DNA of 64,000 nt from Lamellibrachia satsuma (lineage: Eukaryota; Annelida; Polychaeta; Sabellida; Siboglinidae): assembly GCA_033239005.1 (NCBI GenBank), contig BSQZ01000039.1, positions 5,283,816 through 5,347,815 of the forward strand, written 5' to 3'. Shown here one piece after another: positions 57,030-64,000 of this stretch. A program made the translations under genes and the position numbers. The stretch's first letter is position 1. The number at the start of each line of letters is the position of its first letter. The notes below the pieces were generated by a model. The model saw only the letters and a list, made by a program, of their open reading frames with translations, made no database searches and was not told the DNA's origin.

Positions 57030-57690
57030 GCATCCATTTGATGGGTGAGGATATATAGGACGCGGAGCAGTTCACATACCTGGGAAGTGTTGTGAGCAGA
57101 GACGGTGGCACAGACCGAGGCATCAAAAGCAGGATAGGGAAAGCCACAGCAGCGTATAAGACTCTGAGACCCATTTGGACTTCACAGGTCATCTCCGTCA
57201 AGACCAAGCTTCGGATTTTTAACGCCAACATAAAGTCAGTCCTTCTTTATGCGTGTGAAACATGGCGCGTAACAAAGGCCTTAACACACAAAGGGCAGAC
57301 CTTCATTTACAGATGTTTGAGGGCCATCCTTCACATCACATGGCAGGACAAAATCACAAACGAAGACACCTGGAGAACAGGACAAGCACAAGCAGAAGCC
57401 CAGATCAAGAGAAGAAAGTGGGATTGGCTCGGCCACACCCTGCGAAAACCAACGTCCAGCGTGGTACGAGATGCTCTAAAATGGAACCAACAAGGGAGAC
57501 GGAAGAGAGGAAGACCCGCTCCACCTGGTCTGTTGAGACTGAAGGGCGGACGTTTGGACACTCCAGGGGCCAGCTGGAAGTTTTGTCCCTAGACACGGCC
57601 AAGTGGAGGAAGCGTGTGGTCGACCTAAGCTCCACACGGAGTACAATGGTTAAAGTCAAGTAAGTCAAGTCTTCGTGTCGTTATTATGTA
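57030..57690 (+). mobile_element. RTE-like LINE ORF C-terminal fragment
   Basis: The + strand encodes the thumb and tail region of an RTE-type reverse transcriptase: DAEQFTYLGSVVS, GKATAAYKTLRPIW, TKLRIFNANIKSVLLYAC, then FIYRCLRAIL, ITWQDKITNED, WLGHTLRKP, ALKWNQQGRRKRGRP. A frameshift near 57510-57530 moves the tail to another frame (STWSVETEG, then WRKRVVDLSS), and an in-frame stop occurs near 57055. The region upstream with the catalytic motifs is absent. It ends in tcaagtaagtcaagt, perhaps the RTE 3' tail. Confidence 0.88.
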
Positions 57691-58375
57691 AAAAATAAAA
57701 CATCAAAGAAAACTTATACGTGAACAAAAGAAACACGATGAAACTGAGACTAACGATGTAACATAGTCCTGAAACAGTAACCTAAACATAAGTGTTTGTG
57801 ATGTACGTTTTTACAGCGTCTTCGTGTCTCTGTAACGTATGGAAAGTAACACCGCCTGAAACATAATCTTGACATGGAAATAAGAAACTAAGTAAAACAA
57901 GACAATTGATAGAACGTAGTAGGAGCAAGCCGCAAACAGGAAAACTATGAAAACGTATAGAGGACTGAGTTGAAACGTTGTGTGCACGTCGTGGGAAATG
58001 TTTGCGAATGGAGTCAGTATCTCTGATGAGTGTAACAAGTGGGAAGTCCCACTTATCATCATCATACAGCTCGAGTTATGCACTCATACGTGCTCATGAC
58101 ATATCACGACACTTAGTCCTCTATACGATAAGCGAGAGAACATCTCTTATGTTGACTCCTCTACTGAAAAGACCGTCGCCTCGCAGTCGGTGCCACGTTC
58201 TTCTGCCTTCACCATATTCTCTCAGCCGGGCTGTTTTCCTCCGTCCGCCGACAGTGCAAAATCCACCAAAGACGTTGTCCTCGCAGTAGCTCTTCTGCAC
58301 CTGACCTTGCGGCGGCGCCGAACACCACCACACGACTGGGTGTGTCCTCCAGCCGGTCTGGCGGTCCTCTCGCCA
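57691..58375. other. Unassigned sequence before the gypsy element
   Basis: No gene is recognised. It may include decayed gypsy gag, because gag coding becomes recognisable directly afterwards. Confidence 0.35.
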
Positions 58376-58690
58376 ACGTGGTGACAAGGTGATATACATC
58401 TGCCGTGCAACTGAGTTTGAAAAAGCACAATTGCAAGCTATGATTCCAGAAGGAAAACAATGAGCATTGTCACGCACGGCAAAGCCAAAGGGAAGTTCGG
58501 AGACAAGGGCAAGAAGAAGCTGCTAACGACTCGGGCATATCCAATAAACCATGACAAGTACCACATCCACTGTAAATCATGTGGCCGGCGGCCCCTCCAT
58601 AGAGCATGCCCCACATATGGCAAGCAGTGTAACTTGTGCAATCGACATAACCATTTTGCAGCGATGCAAAAGAAACGTGGCGTGATGTGA
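58376..58690 (+). pseudogene. Ty3/gypsy gag C-terminus with zinc knuckles
   Basis: One frame reads GDKVIYICRATEFEKAQLQ and ends in TGA at 58461. The adjacent frame (ATG at 58460, overlapping that stop) continues THGKAKGKFGDKGKKK, followed by two knuckles at 58571-58669. The first is CKSCGRRPLHRAC (C-x2-C-x5-H-x2-C). The second starts CNLCNRHNHFAAM, but its last ligand position is Gln (codon 58667-58669) instead of Cys. Knuckles of this kind bind genomic RNA during particle assembly. The frameshift and missing ligand indicate decay. Confidence 0.75.
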
Positions 58691-59540
58691 AAACACAGGT
58701 CTGTGTGATGCGCCTGGTGTTGTAGTGTAGTGTGTAGTATGTATTTCTTGCTTCATACTCTCGCTGACAACTGCAGCCGCCAGATAGTTCCTTGGGGCGA
58801 AAAAGGAGCCGATTGCGCAAGTCTCCCCTGCTGGTACATAGCCTCTCTATAGACGAGACTCTAGCACATGGTGGTACACCGTGGGTACTGGGCACCTTGT
58901 GGCCTCAGGCTAATGTGCTGGAGATCGGGGAGCAAGTTGAAGCCCTCGAGGTGCAGTGTGCAGGGAATACCGGCGTGTGCACGTGTCCCGACACTCACTA
59001 TTCCAACTCCCATCTATGGGCAAATAGAAGGAAGTAAACAGAAAATCCAAAGTGGAGTCCCGAAAGCGGTTTGATGCCAATCCTGCCAACATTCAGTCAG
59101 CTCCTGCAGTCGAGCTGTTGCCAAACGTAGTGCATCGCATTCCTTTGGACTACACCAGCGAGGCCGAGAGGGGGATTCTTACGACTGGGCAACCCAGGAT
59201 CCCCCACACACATCGCCCAGGCTCGCGCCGCCCTGGAGAGGACGCTCCAGTGCCGCTGTTCGGCGGTAGCACAACACGGGAGGCAGTAGTTACGAATTAT
59301 AAATCCAACTCAATTTACGTAGAGAACGGGTGTTGCGGGTTACATCCGAAGGTGGGAGGGATCCTCGTGTCCCGTGGTCAGCTACTGCCCGCCTCAAGCT
59401 GGGTAGCCCCCGGCCAGTAAGGTGCTGACACGCCACTGTCCTCCTGCTTCAATGGGTGTTTGGAACGTAGACCATCTGCTCGACAAGTGGATCGACAACA
59501 TCACACCAGGCAAAAGAGAATAAAGAAGATGCCAGCTCTT

Positions 59541-60660
59541 CGAATGGCTGGGACGTCAGAACCATGCGCACTGAACTGACAGGTGACCTACAATCGATTG
59601 ACAATGCTCGTAAGACTGCAGTAATCGACACGGAGCTGGACAGGCGGAACAATGACATAGCCTGCTTGCACGAAACAAGACTTGCCGACAGTGGCTTGCT
59701 GAAAGAACAGCGATATACATTCTTCTGGTAGGAGAAAATCCCCAAGAAAAGCATGAACATGGCGTATGCTTTGCCACGAAGAACACGCTACTCACAATAA
59801 TTGAACCCCCAGCAAATGGTTCAGAACGCATCCTCACTATTCGGCTCTCAACTCAAGCAGGACCAATCAACCTCGTGAGTATCTACGCTCCAACACTCAG
59901 CTCTACCCCTGAGTCCAAAGATCAGTTCTATGATGAGCTTGATGCTGCTGTAAGCAGAATTCCAAAAACAGAACAACTCTACCTGTTGGGAGACTTGAAT
60001 GCAAGAGTGGGTGCTGATCATGAGGCATGGCCTACGTGCCTCGGACACCGTGGCTTGGGGAACATGAATGAAAATGGATAGAGACTACTGGAGCTGTGCA
60101 TATATCATGAACTGTCCACCACAAACACTTTCTTTAAAAACAAACCATGTCGAAAAGTGTCCTGGAGACATTCCAGGTCACATCATTGGCACCAACTTGA
60201 CCTCTTCATCACCTGGCGTGATTCTCTCAACAACGTCCTCACCACACGCGGCTACCACAGCGCGGACTGTGACACTGATCACTCCCTGGTGTCTACCAGG
60301 GTTAGAATGCAACTCAAGAAGCTTTTCCACACCGAACAGAAATACTGTCTACGTATCAACGTTAGCCACACTGTCTTCACAGAGACGAATCAACAGTTTA
60401 TTGAGTCCATTGGACAGGCACTCTCAAACAACCCCACGCACAGTACAGAAGCAAAATGGAACACTCTTCGTGATGCCATGTACAACACTGCACTCATAAC
60501 ATATGGCAAAAAGGAACAGAAAATCATTGACTGGTACGAGGCAAGCATCCCTGTCATAGAACCTGTCACCGAAGCCAAGCGCTATGCTCTTGTCAACTTT
60601 AAGAGAGGCCCAAACAAGAAGAACCTTAATACACTAAGAGCTGCTAGGAACAACTACTAG
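59541..60660 (+). pseudogene. RTE LINE endonuclease domain and linker, broken
   Basis: An apurinic/apyrimidinic-type endonuclease that nicks target DNA for target-primed reverse transcription. Seen in successive frames are WDVRTMRTELTGDLQS, DIACLHETRLADSG (catalytic Glu of the ETR motif), VSIYAPTLSS, GDLNARVGADHE at 59989-60024, then SWRHSRSHHWHQLDLFITW and YHSADCDTDHSLV (catalytic SDH region reads TDH). Stops and shifts lie near 59730, 59876, 60078 and 60100. The following 60301-60660 is a linker with a stop at 60658. Confidence 0.82.
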
Positions 60661-60689
60661 TTACAACTCTGCCAGAGCATCCAAATGTA

Positions 60690-62567
60690 TCCGACACCTG
60701 GAACATTGGGGGCATGTATGATGGAATAAAGAAGGCAACAGGTCCGCCCATAAAGAAAACTGCTCCACTGAAAACAAAGACAGGGGAGGTCATGTCCGAT
60801 TGCAATAAACAAATGGGGAGATGGGTGGAGCACTATTTCGAACTGTACTCCAGAGAAAATACTGTCACCAAGGAGGCACTAGACACCATTACGAGCTTGC
60901 ACATTATGGAAGAACTAGATAATGAACCCACAGTGGAAGAGCTCAGCAAAGCTATCGACTCATTTGCCAGTGGAAAGGCCCCTGAAAATGACGCCATACC
61001 ACCTGAAGTCATCAATCATGGGAATCGGACTCTACTGCTGCACCTGCATGAACTTCTCTGTATCTGCTTGAAAGAGGGAGCGGTTCCCCGGAACATGCAC
61101 GATGCGACGGAAGTGACCTTGTACAAAAACAAAGGTGATCACAGCGATTGCAACAACTGCCGCGGTATCTCCTTGTTGAGTGTCGTGGGAAAGGTTTTTG
61201 CCCGCGTTGCCCTGGGCAGACTGCAGATCTTAGCTGAACGCATCTGTCCCAAATCTCAATGTGGCTTCAGAACTGGGAGATCCACATAGACATGGTATTC
61301 TCTGTCCGACAACTGCAAGCGAAATGTCGTAAGCAAATTAGACAACTGTATATCGCCGTCATTGAGCTTACTAGCAGAAGTGGACTTTTCAAGAAGTGGA
61401 GGAAACCAGAGCTGTGTCCTGACACCAACACTCTTTGGCATATTCTTCTCCCTGGTGCTGTCATAGGCCTATGGTCCATCCACAAAGGGTGTCTACTTTC
61501 ACACCAGAACAGACGGAAAGCTGTTTAATGTCGCCCGTTTGAGAGCCAAGGCAAATATGCGCCGAGTTCTCGTTAGAGAGATGCTTTTCGCTGATGACGC
61601 CGCGCTAGCAACTCACACCGAGGAAGATCTCCAGCAACTAATTGATAGACTCTCCTTCGCAAAGAATTTGGACTGACCATCAGCATCGAAAAGACAAATG
61701 TCACGGTGCAGGACGTTGTTATTCCGCCATCAATCAACATCGACAAGGTGACATTGGAGGTTGTTGATAGCTTCACGTACCCATGCTCCACAATCACCAG
61801 TAATTTGTCACTGGATGCTGAAATTAACATACGTGTAGCACAAACTGCAGCCATCATGTCCAAACCGAACATGGGAGTGTGGAGCAATAACTACCTGACA
61901 GAAAACACGAAACTGCACGTGTACCATGCATGTGTTCTCAGCACACTGCTCTACAGTAGTGAGTACTGGACAACGTATGCAAGACAAGAAAAGAAACAGG
62001 ACAGTTTTCACCTTCGCTGCCTCAGACGTATCCTTGGCATCTCCTGGCAGGACAGGATCACGAACACAGAGGTCCTGGAGCGTGCTCACTCCTCCAGCAT
62101 TTACATCTCCTGGCAGGACAGGATCACGAACACAGAGGTCCTGGAGCGTGCTCGCTCCTCCAGCATTGACATCTCCTGGCAGGACAGGATCACGAACACA
62201 GAGGTCCTGGAGCGTGCTCACTCATACAGCATTTACATCTCCTGGCAGGACAGGATCACGAACACAGAGGTCCTGGAGCGTGCTCACTCCTGCACCATTT
62301 ACACGCTGTTAAGCCAGAACTTGTTACTGGGACGCGGTCTACTTGCCTCCTATATCTCCGCTACAAAGACACCTGCAAGCGTGACATGACCTTGGCAGAC
62401 ATAGACACGAACAGCTGGGAGACAGCCGCTTATGATCGAGGTCATTTGAGGCTGATTGTTCAGAATGGCATAAGGAAAGCAGAACATAAAAGATCTACGC
62501 AACTGGCTGAGAAGAGGGATCAGCGATGCCAGAGGAGAACGGTAACGTACACATGTAGGAGGTAGGC
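60690..62567 (+). pseudogene. RTE LINE reverse transcriptase and C-terminal tail, broken
   Basis: Begins GIKKATGPPIKK and includes SGKAPENDAIPPEVI, VTLYKNKGDHSDCNNCRGIS and CPKSQCGFRTGRST. A stop follows at 61287, then a frame change into DMVFSVRQLQ. At about 61372 the sequence jumps from IELT to SRSGLF, losing the first catalytic aspartate motif, and further loss before CVLTPTLFGIF removes the GVKQG-type motif. The second catalytic motif FADD is present at 61586-61597. A shift near 61670 leads to the tail frame 61706-62389, which has LEVVDSFTY, LYSSEYWTTYARQE and FHLRCLRRIL, then the 66-bp array, then a frame change to the basic end (AEHKRSTQLAEKRDQR). Confidence 0.85.
62039..62302 (+). repeat. 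66-bp in-frame tandem repeat in the LINE ORF, 4 copies
   Basis: Four copies (62039, 62105, 62171, 62237) of a unit encoding 22 residues beginning ISWQDRITNTEVLERA and ending in Ser-Ile-Tyr or variants (SSSIY, SSSID, SYSIY, CTIY). The single-copy equivalent in the other RTE fragment is at about 57337-57375 (ITWQDKITNED). Copies differ at only a few bases, so the expansion is recent relative to the element's decay. Confidence 0.95.
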
Positions 62568-62619
62568 GTGTACGGATGATGGGCAAAAAGACGATGGTGA
62601 TAAAATGAAAGCTTATATC

Positions 62620-62837
62620 TGGGCACATAACCCATGTAAAGGAGGTTGGATACGGATGCATAAGCAAATGTGCTTTCCTTGGCAACATATGACAAGATAA
62701 GTCCAACAATACCCATGTCGCCCACACAAACGGTATTATGTGCATTCATCAGCAGTGTCAAGGTCAGACCATCTGGCACAGTGAAGCTTCCGTTCAACAC
62801 AGATAAATCCGACAAACCAACGTCCAGTGAATTCTAA
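62620..62837 (+). pseudogene. Ty3/gypsy protease, inactivated
   Basis: Reads RRLDTDA and then a TAA stop (62661-62663), followed by ANVLSLATYDKISPTIPMS, VLCAFISSVKVRPSGTVKL and, after another stop, the CQACETLGHVKS-type C-terminus. Gypsy proteases are retropepsin-like aspartic proteases with a D-T/S-G-A/S active site. Here the glycine is Asp (62655-62657) and the next codon but one is a stop, so it cannot be active. Confidence 0.75.
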
Positions 62838-63317
62838 GTGACAAACCACACCGATACATCATTGTTTGGTTGTCAAGCATGCGAGACGTTGGGACACGTC
62901 AAAAGCAAATACGACGTGTCATGCGAGAAACCATTGACCAAAGACGAGGTGAAATCGGAGTACCGGGGTGTGTTCACTGGGATTGGTGAGCAGGAACAGC
63001 CATATCATATTGATCTGCATGATGTTATACAGCCCGTGATTCAGGCGACGAGGAAGATTCCGTATGCGCGTGTGGACACTTTGAAGGTTCTAGACAAGCT
63101 GGAGAAAGTTGGAATAATCGCTGATGTCGACAGGCCCACGCCATGTGTAAATAATCTCGTGGAAACTGAGAAGAGAAACAGTTCTCTGAGAATTTGTCTT
63201 GATCCGAAGCCGTGAACATTTTGACATTTCGACACCAGAAAGTGTCCAGACACGTTTGGCAGGCATGAAAGTGTTCTCAGTAATCAATATGTTGATGGCA
63301 CACTGGTACGTGAAACT
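62838..63317 (+). pseudogene. Ty3/gypsy reverse transcriptase, N-terminal part only
   Basis: In frame from 62838: LTKDEVKSEYRGVFTGIG, QPYHIDLHDVIQPVIQATRK, LDKLEKVGIIADVDRPT and NSSLRICLDPKP. A stop follows at about 63213. The next frame continues REHFDISTPESVQTRLAG and KVFSVINMLMAHWYVKL, where the first catalytic aspartate of the SKLDM-type motif is Asn. The sequence then jumps straight to RNase H, so the palm with the YxDD motif is deleted. Confidence 0.83.
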
Positions 63318-63590
63318 TGGGGCGTATCTTCTGCAGAAAGGGCAAGTTATCGTTTATCCATCAACGACACTTGTGGGACCAGAGTTGCATTATGCACAGC
63401 TATAGTTTTACCATTACATAAACGGGAAAGGTAGCGAAGCCCATACAGACAGCAAGCCATTGGTAATCACTATGAAGAAGCCCAGCTGCACTACAACAAC
63501 CCGAGTTGAGAGAATGGGGATGAAACTCTAGCGGATGTGCCAGAGAAGTATAAACACGTAGGTGATGCTCTCTTGCGAGCCTACGTGGAT
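63318..63590 (+). pseudogene. Ty3/gypsy RNase H and connection, broken
   Basis: LGAYLLQKGQVIVYPSTTLV and LHYAQL lead to a stop near 63403. After it, in a shifted frame, come YHYINGKGSEAHTDSKPLV (HTDSKPL at 63442-63462 matches the H-x-D-x-K-P-L motif of gypsy RNase H) and KKPSCTTTTRVERM. The region near 63555-63600 reads a decayed ADALSRAYVDGEPDRE-like connector. Several stops and shifts are present. Confidence 0.78.
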
Positions 63591-63754
63591 GGTGAGCCAG
63601 ACAGGGAACTGATTGCTGACGTAGAAGTCAGTGTCCTGATACGAGATTTTTCGACAAGTACAGGCAGGCTGGAATAAATGCAGAGAAGCAACGGCGGATG
63701 ATACAATTAGTTGGCCAGACTCTCGGAAGTCGGTACCAGCACACTTGAAGTACA

Positions 63755-63960
63755 AATTATGGGTTGTTGTATGCAGATGAAAGGATCATCATTCAGGAAT
63801 CGATACGATCAGAAATGCTGCAAGTCATTGTTGACCTTCATGTGTATCGAGAAGACCAAGTCACAAGCCAGGGCAGTGATATTCTAGCCAGGAATGTCCA
63901 AGAACATAGAGGAAATAGTTGCGAAATGCCGTATGTGTCAATAGTTGTGGCGTAAAGCCT
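63755..63960 (+). pseudogene. Ty3/gypsy integrase N-terminus, broken
   Basis: Starts GLLYADERIIIQESIRSEM, then, after a shift, SQARAVIF-stop-PGMSKNIEEIVAKC with C-x2-C at 63927-63938. The HHCC zinc-binding module precedes the catalytic core in gypsy integrases. Here an in-frame stop stands at the position usually occupied by tryptophan (about 63879-63881), and another stop follows the CxxC. The catalytic core would lie beyond the window. Confidence 0.78.
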
Positions 63961-64000
63961 TGCGGTCAATTGAGAGCTCATTAATGTTCTCCAGTCCACT

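Larger units (their letters stand above)
58790..62570 (+). mobile_element. Nearly full-length, inactivated RTE-type LINE
   Basis: About 3.8 kb, with a 5' leader to about 59540, an endonuclease domain (59540-60300), a linker, reverse transcriptase (60690-61900) and a C-terminal tail to a stop near 62567. All parts are on the + strand and in the order of a standard RTE element. At least five frameshifts or stops, an internal deletion in the reverse transcriptase and a tandem expansion in the tail make it inactive. It lies between gag and protease of the gypsy element, so it probably inserted there. Exact ends and target duplication were not resolved. Confidence 0.85.
58376..64000 (+). mobile_element. 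Decayed Ty3/gypsy retrotransposon, split by an RTE LINE, running off the window
   Basis: Gypsy pieces lie in canonical order on the + strand: gag C-terminus and zinc knuckles (58376-58690), protease (62620-62837), reverse transcriptase N-part (62838-63317), RNase H (63318-63590) and the start of integrase (63755-63960). The RTE LINE sits between gag and protease. The 3' part of integrase and the 3' LTR would be beyond 64000, and I did not find a 5' LTR. Stops, frameshifts and a deletion of the reverse transcriptase core make it non-functional. It resembles the gypsy type often annotated as K02A2.6-like in invertebrates (family inference). Confidence 0.85.

Overview
This is animal nuclear DNA, most likely from a marine invertebrate. 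The evidence is one intron-split gene with GT-AG junctions, RTE-like and CR1-like LINE fragments, a Ty3/gypsy element, tRNA-derived SINE remnants, and a very high load of micro- and minisatellites. I see no bacterial operon, CRISPR array or rRNA. The retroelement families would fit a lancelet, mollusc or similar lineage, but the sequence alone does not settle the taxon. The window contains one convincing host gene. It lies on the + strand, its coding exons run from 12445 to 23960, and a polyadenylation signal sits at 24147. Six coding exons join with matching phases into a 6618-nt frame (2205 residues plus stop). The predicted protein is a large, low-complexity, probably nuclear protein with an AT-hook-like motif, several basic clusters, a coiled coil, a proline run, a long Gln/His tract that includes 27 uninterrupted CAG codons, and a C-terminal MYND zinc finger split between the last two exons. 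I cannot assign an orthologue. A CpG- and GC-rich block at 2880-3560, with a TATA box and a good splice donor, is a candidate first exon of this gene, unproven. Region by region: 1-2880 is AT-rich with one LINE 3' fragment; 2880-3560 is the promoter-like block; 3650-12375 holds microsatellites, LINE fragments, a foldback element and a CRE-like cluster; 12376-24170 is the gene, whose introns contain a LINE fragment and a 1.5-kb minisatellite; 24170-57000 is gene-poor and dominated by tandem arrays with units of 77, 28, 27, 68, 4, 32 and 93 bp, by (AT)n, (CA)n and (GA)n tracts, and by SINE remnants; 57000-64000 is retroelement DNA, with an RTE fragment followed by a decayed Ty3/gypsy element into which a nearly full-length RTE LINE has inserted. 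The main unusual theme is that three separate tandem arrays (about 12040-12200, 17690-19183 and 62039-62302) are expansions of the C-terminal, post-reverse-transcriptase coding region of LINE elements. In the largest, LINE coding sequence is recognisable on both sides of about 30 copies of a 50-bp unit. All retroelements seen are broken by stops, frameshifts or deletions.
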